Shown: positions 1 to 5,591 of the stretch, one piece after another
How positions within the stretch are numbered: the stretch's first letter is position 1
How the letters are laid out: each line of letters starts with the position of its first letter
Assembly: GCA_029256345.1 (NCBI GenBank)
Contig: JAQSYC010000111.1
Coordinates: 1-5,861, forward strand
Length of the DNA: 5,861 bases
Direction: 5' to 3'
Origin: Clostridia bacterium
GTDB lineage: Bacteria > Bacillota > Clostridia > Lachnospirales > Cellulosilyticaceae
Notes under the pieces: model-generated
What the model was told of the DNA's origin: nothing
What the model saw: only the letters and a program-made list of their open reading frames with translations
Databases searched by the model: none
Translations under genes and position numbers: made by a program

Positions 1-522
1 AATGTTTTTCTATGGACCTATGGAATCAGAACTGTGGGAGGAGAAAAGTACAAGATTAATTTAAAAACAGCGCTGATTAATCCGGGAGCCCTTGCGATGT
101 TTTTTGGTCTGGGCCTATTTATTTCACCAGTCAAACTGCCGGACAGCATTTATCAGATTTGCAATTATCTTGGCGCCTTAAATACCCCGCTGGCCATGAT
201 GACATTGGGGGCATTTTTAGCAAAAACAAATCTTCAGGATTGCTTTAGAGATATATCCCTATATAGAATAAGTGTGTATAAACTCATTGTCATTCCAACG
301 TTGTTTTTGCTATTTCTCTTATTTCTACCTATTACTAAGACTGTAGCCGCCACACTCATTATTGGTACAGCAGCACCTACTGGCATTATTGCACCAATGT
401 TTGCACAGCGCTTTGATACGGAGTATACTTACAGTACAAAGGTGGTGGCTTTAACGACACTGCTCTGTATTGTCACGATGCCTGTTTTTTTAATCATTAT
501 AGAATATTTATGGAGAGGATAA
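1..522 (+). CDS. AEC-family (auxin efflux carrier-like) permease, C-terminal part; 5' end outside the window
   Basis: The reading frame is open from the first base, so the GTG at 34 is an internal valine codon and not a start. The visible 173 residues begin NVFLWTYGIRTVGG, which matches the conserved stretch before the second helical half of AEC transporters. A conserved NTPLAM motif lies at visible residues 61-66, within a helix followed by the GAFL turn. About five hydrophobic helices remain, ending in IIEYLWRG. In this family (TC 2.A.69) bacterial members export or take up small organic anions such as malate; the substrate here cannot be told. Full-length members are about 300-320 residues, so a little over half is present. 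A DMT exporter follows after about 50 bases with no terminator between, so the two may be cotranscribed. Family assignment is firm, substrate unknown. Confidence 0.88.
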   Translation, partial: NVFLWTYGIRTVGGEKYKINLKTALINPGALAMFFGLGLFISPVKLPDSIYQICNYLGALNTPLAMMTLGAFLAKTNLQDCFRDISLYRISVYKLIVIPTLFLLFLLFLPITKTVAATLIIGTAAPTGIIAPMFAQRFDTEYTYSTKVVALTTLLCIVTMPVFLIIIEYLWRG

Positions 523-528
523 AGGGAT

Positions 529-558
529 GGCCATTTAAATGTACTTGGATAAATGGTC
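529..558 (+). repeat. Small hairpin between the AEC gene and the exporter gene
   Basis: Bases 529-537 pair with 550-558 (nine pairs, one of them G-U: GGCCATTTA with TAAATGGTC) around a 12-base loop. The hairpin ends six bases before the AGGAGG at 564-569. It has no T-run after it, so it is not a normal terminator. It could stabilise a processed mRNA end or modulate access to the downstream ribosome site. It also covers the ATG at 553, which argues against that codon being the exporter's start. It may equally be chance in AT-rich sequence. Confidence 0.35.
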
Positions 559-573
559 TACATAGGAGGACAA

Positions 574-1512
574 ATGAAAGGAATTTTATTAGGAATAGCA
601 GCATCACTATTTTTTGCAGTATCCTTTGTACTTAATAGAGCGATGGAACTTGAAGGCGGAAGCTGGATATGGAGTGCATCTCTAAGATACTTTTTTATGG
701 TACCTTTTTTACTGATTATTGTATGGACAAGAGGGAATATGAAAGGTCTTATCAGTCATATGAATACCCACTTGTTACAGTGGTTTTTATGGAGTACAGT
801 AGGATTTGGTCTTTTTTATGCCCCACTATGCTTTGCAGCAGCTTATGGGGCATCATGGCTTGTGGCAAGTACATGGCAGATAACCATTATCGCAGGAATA
901 CTGCTGACTCCTCTTTTTTATACAGAAACCCACCAAGGAGGTAAGGTGTATCGTGTGAGAAACAAGCTGCCTATACGGGGTCTTGCTCTATCACTTATTA
1001 TTTTGATAGGGATTGCTTTGATGCAGCTAAATCATAATAGTGGTATTGCTTTAAAAGAGTTGATTTTTGGAATATTACCAGTGTTGATTGCAGCCTTTGC
1101 CTATCCTTTAGGGAATAGAAAAATGATGGCAGTTTGTAAACAAGAAATAGATACTTATCAAAGAGTGCTGGGCATGACCCTCGGAAGTCTGCCTTTTTGG
1201 ATACTGCTATCTGTTTTTGGGGTTATGGAGGCAGGGGTACCAAGTTCTTCACAAGTTATGCAGTCTATGGTTGTTGCTATAAGCTCCGGTGTCATTGCTA
1301 CGCTTTTATTTTTTAAAGCAACGGATTTAACAAAAGGTGATACACATCAACTGGCTGCCGTAGAAGCTACACAAGCAGGAGAGGTGATCTTTGCACTGGC
1401 AGGAGAAGTGATCTTATTAGGAAGCATTTTTCCTGGCAGCTTATCAATACTTGGTATGGGTATTGTTATTGTGGGCATGGTGTGTCATAGTTTATTTTCT
1501 CATAGTAAATAG
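574..1512 (+). CDS. DMT-superfamily exporter (PF13536-like multidrug resistance efflux transporter)
   Basis: This is an integral membrane protein of 312 residues and about ten helices, built as two EamA-like halves, which is the usual length for ten-helix DMT proteins. The start is set at ATG 574, four bases after AGGAGG (564-569), giving MKGILLGIAASLFFA, a classic DMT first helix. The in-frame ATG at 553 lies upstream of that ribosome site and in a hairpin. Recognisable segments are NRAMELEGGSWIWSASLRYF after helix 1, GFGLFYAPLCFAAAYG around residues 77-92, and in the second half LLFFKATDLTKGD then AVEATQAGEVIFAL. The pattern matches the family annotated as putative multidrug resistance efflux transporter. 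The role is presumably proton-coupled export or import of a small metabolite or cation; the substrate is not deducible. It is probably cotranscribed with the AEC gene and is ended by the terminator at 1523-1556. Confidence 0.85.
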   Translation: MKGILLGIAASLFFAVSFVLNRAMELEGGSWIWSASLRYFFMVPFLLIIVWTRGNMKGLISHMNTHLLQWFLWSTVGFGLFYAPLCFAAAYGASWLVASTWQITIIAGILLTPLFYTETHQGGKVYRVRNKLPIRGLALSLIILIGIALMQLNHNSGIALKELIFGILPVLIAAFAYPLGNRKMMAVCKQEIDTYQRVLGMTLGSLPFWILLSVFGVMEAGVPSSSQVMQSMVVAISSGVIATLLFFKATDLTKGDTHQLAAVEATQAGEVIFALAGEVILLGSIFPGSLSILGMGIVIVGMVCHSLFSHSK

Positions 1513-1522
1513 GTATAAAAAC

Positions 1523-1556
1523 AAAGGGTTATCTCAATTTTGAGATAACCCTTTTT
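1523..1556 (+). terminator. Strong bidirectional rho-independent terminator
   Basis: A 14-bp perfect stem pairs 1523-1536 with 1541-1554 (AAAGGGTTATCTCA with its complement) around the four-base loop ATTT, with a T-run at the end (1552-1556). It lies 10 bases after the exporter stop codon. Read on the minus strand, the same stem starts right after the rhomboid-like gene's TAA (1557-1555) and is followed by a T-rich stretch, so one hairpin serves both convergent genes. Confidence 0.92.
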
Positions 1557-2355
1557 AGTTAACATGTTCGTGGTCTTTAATATGATCCATACAGTATTCA
1601 AAATTACCGTTACATTTGGAGCAGTATCTAAACTCCATATCAGGATCTGTAAGCTCTGTCTTACCGCATACACGACATCTGTGAAACGCTACTTTGATTG
1701 TTTCCCCAGGTCCCTTTGGCAGTTCGCGTTTTTGCTTGTTAAAGTTACGCTGGGTATGGGTAGACCGGCCTCTTAAAAGAGGAATACCAAAAAATAGTAA
1801 GTAGTTCAGTAAAGAAATAATAATAAGTGCTTTGGTTGCTACACCACTCATAAAGAAATTATAAAGCAGGAAAGCAACATTAAGCCATGCCAAATACTTT
1901 ACTTTTACTGGAATGATAAAGTATATAAGGAATTGGACATTTGGGAACAAAGTGGCATAAGCTAAAAATAAGGACAAATTAATATAAAGGGTTGATCCAT
2001 ATCCGCCAAATAACGTAGTAGCAATCATGGTTAAGACAGCACCACTTAGATAATAGAAATTAAACTTAAAAACACCCCAGGTATGTTCAAGCTGCATGCC
2101 TATTGAATAATATAAAAAAGCCGAAAAAACAAACCAAAGCAAGCTGAATGTATTGGGAATAAATAAAAATGTAAAAATCCTCCAAATTTGACCGTGCATG
2201 ACAGCATCAAAGTCAAAAACAATCAAGGGGAGTATTCGGCCTTGGGTAACGTAATAAAATAAAAATACAAAAGCGTTACCAGCTAATATATAGAGCATCA
2301 GATTTTTGATAGCATATTTTCCATATTTTCTTTCAAGTTTATCTAAAAAATTCAT
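1555..2355 (-). CDS. Rhomboid-like membrane protein with C-terminal zinc-ribbon, probable non-protease
   Basis: The protein has 266 residues. About six hydrophobic segments (roughly 17-37, 71-90, 96-117, 122-137, 140-170, 174-194) form a rhomboid-type core. Family marks are HGQIWRIFTFLFIP (54-67, the WR of loop 1), the LE..WG pattern at 89-94, and LFPNVQFL then IIPVKVK at 136-153. The catalytic GxSG of helix 4 is replaced by INLSLF (125-130; Ser128 has no flanking glycines), and no histidine occurs in the last helix (ALIIISLLNYLLFFG), so the Ser-His dyad appears lost. A cytosolic tail carries CRVC (227-230), CSKC (245-248), C255, H258, H262 and H264, a likely zinc-binding ribbon. Start ATG 2355 has AAGGAGG four bases upstream. 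I recall similar NLSL rhomboid-like proteins as common in Lachnospiraceae; function unknown. A role in binding or chaperoning membrane proteins is only inference. Confidence 0.8.
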   Translation of the reverse strand: MNFLDKLERKYGKYAIKNLMLYILAGNAFVFLFYYVTQGRILPLIVFDFDAVMHGQIWRIFTFLFIPNTFSLLWFVFSAFLYYSIGMQLEHTWGVFKFNFYYLSGAVLTMIATTLFGGYGSTLYINLSLFLAYATLFPNVQFLIYFIIPVKVKYLAWLNVAFLLYNFFMSGVATKALIIISLLNYLLFFGIPLLRGRSTHTQRNFNKQKRELPKGPGETIKVAFHRCRVCGKTELTDPDMEFRYCSKCNGNFEYCMDHIKDHEHVN

Positions 2356-2412
2356 GGGACCTCCTTAAAAATAATACCAATATTAGGTTTTTGATGTATA
2401 ATAGAGTAGTGT

Positions 2413-2441
2413 TTGTTACAGCGAGAAAACTCTTCTATATA
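2413..2441 (+). promoter_or_regulatory. Possible promoter of the membrane-anchored protein / PurK-like operon
   Basis: On the plus strand TTGTTA (2413-2418) is followed by a 17-base spacer and TATATA (2436-2441). It is divergent from, and overlaps, the promoter of the rhomboid-like gene. Other pairings in this AT-rich stretch are possible (for example TTACAG at 2416 with TATAGT at 2438), so the exact boxes are uncertain. Confidence 0.4.
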
Positions 2442-2463
2442 GTATAGCATACTCTATACTATA
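2438..2463. promoter_or_regulatory. Perfect inverted repeat, candidate operator in the divergent promoter region
   Basis: TATAGTATAG (2438-2447) and CTATACTATA (2454-2463) are perfect 10-base inverted arms separated by six bases, CATACT. A smaller nested repeat AGTAT-AGC-ATACT (2441-2453) shares the left arm. The site overlaps the -10 and spacer of the leftward promoter and the -10 of the rightward one, as expected of an operator controlling both genes. No regulator gene is in the window, and the arms do not match an operator I can name. Confidence 0.5.
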
Positions 2464-2468
2464 GTCAA
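2441..2468 (-). promoter_or_regulatory. Probable promoter of the rhomboid-like gene
   Basis: On the minus strand TTGACT (2468-2463) is followed after 16 bases by TATACT (2446-2441), a good sigma-A-type pair. The start would fall near 2434, giving a leader of about 80 bases before ATG 2355. The inverted repeat 2438-2463 covers the spacer and the -10 box. Confidence 0.55.
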
Positions 2469-2502
2469 AGGGTATTAATTGAAAACAGAAAGGACAACTA
2501 CT

Positions 2503-3183
2503 ATGGAGAAATATGGTACATCATTTAAAGAATTATCCTTTAAGAAAAAAGTAGAACATATATGGGAATACTACAGGTGGCACATAGTTGCCTTTATTAT
2601 AGGGGGAGGTGTTATAATCAGTTTGGCCGTTACGATACTAACACCTCAAAAGACCTATGCGGTGGATATCGTTGTAGCAGGAAAGCTTATCAGTGATGAG
2701 ACTCAGCCACAGGTGATTGAACACTTTGAAAAAGAATTTGATACAAGCCTTAGCATAGCAAGTATTAACTGGGAGAACATGGGGCAGCTTGAAATGGTGA
2801 TGATGCAAAAGATACCGCTTCTTGCCAGAACCAATCAACTGGACATACTCATTCTTTCTAAAGACGCCTACATGAGCTATTTGAACCAAGGAGGAATAGA
2901 TCTGTTTATGCCTCTAGACACTGTGCCAGAACTTAAAGGACTATTAGAAAGTAAAAAAGATCAGGTGATTAGATCAGCTGATGTGGAGCTTACAGAAGTA
3001 GACGAAAATGGTGAGACCACCATAAAAAAACTAGAAGGTGAAGAGCATATATACGGCATAAAAGTCAGTGCTTTAGACAATATTTCTTGTATAGAGCTAG
3101 CAGATGAACTGGTAGTAGGCATTACAACGGTAGTTAAGGATATCCCTAAAACAGCGGAAATGCTGGATTATTTAGTAGAATAA
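2503..3183 (+). CDS. Single-pass membrane-anchored protein of unknown function
   Basis: A 226-residue protein starts at ATG 2503, eight bases after AAAGGA (2489-2494). An in-frame TTG at 2479 would add eight residues and has a weaker case. The N-terminus is charged and cytosolic (SFKKKVEHIWEYYRWH, 12-27), followed by one hydrophobic helix at about 28-46 and then about 180 residues that should lie outside the membrane by the positive-inside rule. There is no lipobox. The outer domain contains NQLDILILSKDAYMSYLNQG (111-130) and ends in TAEMLDYLVE. This style, a small alpha/beta domain with a D-hydrophobic strand followed by a helix, faintly recalls solute-binding-protein folds; I do not recognise a named family. 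It lies 33 bases before the PurK-like gene in the same direction, so the two are probably one operon. Confidence 0.75.
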   Translation: MEKYGTSFKELSFKKKVEHIWEYYRWHIVAFIIGGGVIISLAVTILTPQKTYAVDIVVAGKLISDETQPQVIEHFEKEFDTSLSIASINWENMGQLEMVMMQKIPLLARTNQLDILILSKDAYMSYLNQGGIDLFMPLDTVPELKGLLESKKDQVIRSADVELTEVDENGETTIKKLEGEEHIYGIKVSALDNISCIELADELVVGITTVVKDIPKTAEMLDYLVE

Positions 3184-3216
3184 AACATATCATTAAAATC
3201 AGAGGAGATAAGGACA

Positions 3217-4227
3217 ATGAATGCTAACGAAATCACTCAAATAGGTATAGTTGGAGGAGGAAGTGCGGCTCTAATGCTTGTGCTAGAGGCTTCTAAAAAG
3301 GGTATACGTACCACTCTTTTGGATCCTGAGATCAATTGCATAGGTGCAGAGGCTGCTTCTGAACATATGATAGCCACGATTACAAATGAAAGCATACAAA
3401 AATTAAGTCTTAGGTCAGATGTGGTCGTATTTAATACACAGCTGGATTATCAATTGGAGAGTAAGTTCCATGCCCCTCTTTATCCAAGTCAGGAAGTTAT
3501 GAACAGATTAAGTGACAAAAGAGAAATATTCACTCTTTTGGAGGGCTTACAGATTCCTATGACTAAGACCTACTATCAGGATAATGAAGCGGAGACTTTT
3601 AATAAAATTGAAGAATTAAAATTGCCTTTTAAATTTATGAAGCACTATTCAGACAGGGTAGAAAGTATGAACATTTTTACTAAAGAAGATGCAACAGACT
3701 TTATTCTGGAAGAAGAAAAGCCAGACACCTTTATTATTCAACCGATTGTAGAATATATCAGTATTATTGCTTGTCTGTGTATTGTAGATAAGGGAGGCAG
3801 AGTTGTATTATATGATCCTTTAGAAGAAGAGTTTGAAGAGGAGACGCTCTGCAACTTAAGTGTGGCAAGTCATCTTTCAAAGACAATGCTTCAAAGAATA
3901 ACCAGATATAACAAAAAAATCCTAAAAGAATTAGGGGGATGTGGGGTATTTACGATTAAATACGGTTTAACTGCCAACAAAAAGATAGAATTTTTAGAGA
4001 TAACACCAGAAATCTCTTTGTCAGGCATTCTTACACTTGAAGCTTATGATATGCCTATTTATGAGCAGTATGTGCATATGGTTTTGGGAATGAAGGTTGT
4101 GATGCCAACACTGATGCATCACGTACACGGGACAGTCAAACAAAATCATGCTATAAAATCTATCAGTACGCCGTACCACCTCTATAATATAGGCGTTACC
4201 AGGTTATGTGTGACATTAAATGATTAA
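3217..4227 (+). CDS. PurK-like ATP-grasp protein, strongly diverged, probably not a true PurK
   Basis: This 336-residue protein has the layout of N5-carboxyaminoimidazole ribonucleotide synthase, which uses ATP and bicarbonate in purine synthesis. The N-terminal fold is clear: IGIVGGGSAALML (9-21) against the usual GIlGGGQLGRM, TLLDPE at 33-38, DVVVFN at 68-73, and YPSQEVMNRLSDK at 89-101. The C-terminal ATP-grasp part ends with FLEITPEISLSGILTLEA (259-276), where PurK has NEIAPRPHNSGHYTIEA. Key residues differ: the glycine-rich loop after the ATP lysine is gone (FKFMKHYSDR, 138-147), the metal-binding Glu of VElF is Lys248, the Asn before Glu261 is Leu260, and the R-HN of the substrate motif is absent. 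No purE or other pur gene is near. Start ATG 3217 has GAGGAG nine bases upstream. Most likely a repurposed or inactive paralogue; a separate true PurK is expected elsewhere. Confidence 0.72.
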   Translation: MNANEITQIGIVGGGSAALMLVLEASKKGIRTTLLDPEINCIGAEAASEHMIATITNESIQKLSLRSDVVVFNTQLDYQLESKFHAPLYPSQEVMNRLSDKREIFTLLEGLQIPMTKTYYQDNEAETFNKIEELKLPFKFMKHYSDRVESMNIFTKEDATDFILEEEKPDTFIIQPIVEYISIIACLCIVDKGGRVVLYDPLEEEFEEETLCNLSVASHLSKTMLQRITRYNKKILKELGGCGVFTIKYGLTANKKIEFLEITPEISLSGILTLEAYDMPIYEQYVHMVLGMKVVMPTLMHHVHGTVKQNHAIKSISTPYHLYNIGVTRLCVTLND

Positions 4228-4234
4228 TCAATAG

Positions 4235-4288
4235 AAGCTCCTCCTCACGCCTGTATCAGGGTGCAGGAGGAGCTTTTGGAGGTTTTTT
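4235..4288 (+). terminator. Terminator of the PurK-like gene, overlapping the 3' end of the convergent AP2-like gene
   Basis: An 11-bp GC-rich stem pairs 4235-4245 with 4265-4275 (AAGCTCCTCCT with its complement), with further pairing possible inside the loop (CAC/GTG, CCT/AGG). It is followed by TTTT, then GGAGG, then a run of six T (4283-4288). It lies seven bases after the PurK-like stop codon. The T-run is interrupted, so it is less canonical than the hairpin at 1523. The minus-strand side lacks a good T-run, so it mainly suits + strand transcripts. Confidence 0.65.
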
Positions 4289-5314
4289 GATAATACCATG
4301 TTTGGCAAGATGATTGGCGATTTGTTCACTATCATGATTGTCAATCAATGGGGAAACGGTATTCACATAACCGGAGCTGCCATAAAGATAAAAAGAAGCG
4401 AAATTATAGGCCTGGGCTGCGCGTTTTTCAGTAGGGTAAATGCCTAAGTAAATCTGCTTTCTTTTATAACCGATGCTTGCTCTAAAGCCACTTTTATCTT
4501 TACATATACCGCGGTATTCTTTGGTAGAAGTCATACGTCTTTGTTTGGAAGGGTTTCTGATATAAGGAGAAATTTCCAAAGCGTCGTAAATTTGACGATA
4601 CTCGGAAAGTGTCAGATAAGGAATCGTATTTTGAATATATTCCTTAGAAGTACTGTTAGCTAAAAGGGTATCAACGGCCTTGTTATAAGCTATAGCAGCC
4701 TCTACCTCAGAAGTATAGTGGCCAATAACAACATTGTGTTTAATAAAGATATTAGCGCTATACACAAGTTTCCCATTTTTATACTCACGGCTCACGCCCC
4801 TATAGGGATTAATAATTTCTATGTTATCTCTTCTAAAATCATAAATATCACCATTTTTAAGCCTATAATCAACACCAAGGGTACTATGGGGAGTGATGCC
4901 GTATCTAGAAAGGATACTTTGCTGAGTAATGCTGTCTTGGGTATAAAGATACTGTCCTCTCTTGCATATTTTATAGGTAGAAAAAAACAATAAATCTTTA
5001 ATGTCGAAAGTTAAAACTACCTCTTTTGATAAATAATAACGAAAGTAGCCAGTATAGATGTAAATAGGATTTTTAATATAGACTGCATGGTCTCTAAAGT
5101 TGCATAAGGATATGAATTTTTTATAGTTAATATAGCTGCACTTATAATGGGTTATATCTATAGGAGCTTCCATGATTTGCTTAGCTTCAACCAAGGTGTT
5201 TTCGGCATCTTCCACGGTATTGTATAGGCCTAAATAAATCTTTTTGGAATGGTAGACAAAATACACCTTATAGTGGGTTATATTATTTTTAAGTGTGGGG
5301 TATATATACGACAT
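4256..5314 (-). CDS. Protein with three AP2-like DNA-binding modules and a degenerate HNH-like segment
   Basis: The protein has 352 residues. AP2-like modules are seen at about 13-48 (KKIYLGLYNTVEDAENTLVEA), 171-218 (YRGVSREYKNGK, then AAIAYNKAVDTL) and 268-318 (YRGICKDKSGFRASIGYKRK, then IYLGIYPTEKRAAQAYNFAS, then SSGYVNTV). Residues 131-168 resemble the HNH-plus-AP2 join of phage homing endonucleases: VDYRLKNGDIYDFRRDNIEI lines up with the usual VDHINGN..DNRR.NLRI, but the catalytic His is Tyr150, so cleavage is unlikely. Residues 80-125 (NPIYIYTGYFRYYLS and following) are rich in aromatic residues and match no domain I can name. Start ATG 5314 follows GGTGAT with an AGGA further upstream. 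The tail KKPPKAPPAP is encoded by the facing gene's terminator. Likely a sequence-specific DNA-binding protein descended from a mobile endonuclease; its targets are unknown. Confidence 0.75.
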   Translation of the reverse strand: MSYIYPTLKNNITHYKVYFVYHSKKIYLGLYNTVEDAENTLVEAKQIMEAPIDITHYKCSYINYKKFISLCNFRDHAVYIKNPIYIYTGYFRYYLSKEVVLTFDIKDLLFFSTYKICKRGQYLYTQDSITQQSILSRYGITPHSTLGVDYRLKNGDIYDFRRDNIEIINPYRGVSREYKNGKLVYSANIFIKHNVVIGHYTSEVEAAIAYNKAVDTLLANSTSKEYIQNTIPYLTLSEYRQIYDALEISPYIRNPSKQRRMTSTKEYRGICKDKSGFRASIGYKRKQIYLGIYPTEKRAAQAYNFASFYLYGSSGYVNTVSPLIDNHDSEQIANHLAKHGIIKKPPKAPPAP

Positions 5315-5356
5315 GATATCACCATCCTACTAGTATCTAAGCACTGCCCTATCAGT

Positions 5357-5385
5357 ATCATACAATAAACCTTTAAGAAAGTCAT
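5357..5385 (-). promoter_or_regulatory. Probable promoter of the AP2-like gene
   Basis: On the minus strand ATGACT (5385-5380) is followed by a 17-base spacer and TATGAT (5362-5357). Transcription would start near 5350, leaving a leader of about 36 bases before ATG 5314. The -35 matches four of six consensus bases and the -10 five of six. Confidence 0.45.
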
Positions 5386-5395
5386 TAAATTATAA

Positions 5396-5424
5396 TATAC
5401 AGCTGTCCTGAAAAACAGTATAAT
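5396..5424 (+). promoter_or_regulatory. Possible promoter of the transketolase gene
   Basis: TATACA (5396-5401) is followed by a 17-base spacer and a perfect TATAAT (5419-5424). The start would be near 5431, giving a leader of about 160 bases that includes both inverted repeats at 5460-5546. Another TATAAT at 5391-5396 has no good -35. The long AT-rich stretch makes the choice uncertain. Confidence 0.45.
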
Positions 5425-5459
5425 AAAAATGTATGATTAATTTTAGAGAGATAACCTAT

Positions 5460-5546
5460 AGAGAAACAATCTATAAACTTGAATTATTCATCATCATAGA
5501 GTTGTTTCTCTCAATGATTTCACATCACATACGATTATGAATAATT
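5460..5546 (+). promoter_or_regulatory. Two interleaved inverted repeats (pseudoknot-like) in the transketolase leader
   Basis: Arm pair A is AGAGAAACAA (5460-5469) with TTGTTTCTCT (5502-5511). Arm pair B is AATTATTCAT (5482-5491) with ATGAATAATT (5537-5546). Both are perfect over 10 bases. Their order is A, B, A', B', so the two helices cross, as in an H-type pseudoknot; as RNA they could form together or be alternatives. The block ends about 30 bases before the AAGGAGG (5577-5583) of the transketolase gene. It does not show the conserved cores of the TPP riboswitch or another class I know. It could instead be two protein-binding sites. Confidence 0.45.
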
Positions 5547-5591
5547 AAAATTTAGGGATGAGAAATCTATACACCTAAGGAGGAAAATATA

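Noticed and set aside
34..60. GTG at 34 as the start of a 162-residue protein
   Set aside because: The frame is open to base 1 and the upstream residues (NVFLWTYGIRT) match the AEC family, so the gene is cut by the window edge and does not start here.
553..573. ATG at 553 as the start of the DMT exporter
   Set aside because: It lies in a hairpin and upstream of the strong AGGAGG at 564-569; ATG 574 fits that site and begins with the usual DMT first helix.
2479..2502. TTG at 2479 as the start of the membrane-anchored protein
   Set aside because: ATG 2503 has AAAGGA at good spacing; the extra eight residues (KTERTTT and so on) look like translated leader. Not fully excluded, since AAAGGG lies six bases before the TTG.
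4718..4993. A 91-codon + strand ORF inside the AP2-like gene, and similar ORFs at 669-944, 1564-1776 and 2638-2889
   Set aside because: Each is the shadow of a larger gene with recognisable domains; none has a convincing ribosome site or protein-like features.
4256..5314. AP2-like gene as part of an active intron, intein or phage
   Set aside because: No flanking repeats, intron core, recombinase or structural phage genes are visible, and the HNH His is missing.
5558..5578. Six-codon ORF (MRNLYT) ending on the transketolase ribosome site, as a leader peptide
   Set aside because: It has no ribosome site of its own and no run of regulatory codons; a chance ORF in AT-rich sequence is more likely.
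5431..5591. TPP riboswitch upstream of transketolase
   Set aside because: Words loosely like CTGAGA and ACCTGA occur (GATGAGAAA, ACCTAAGG) but the conserved thi-box order and helices are not there.
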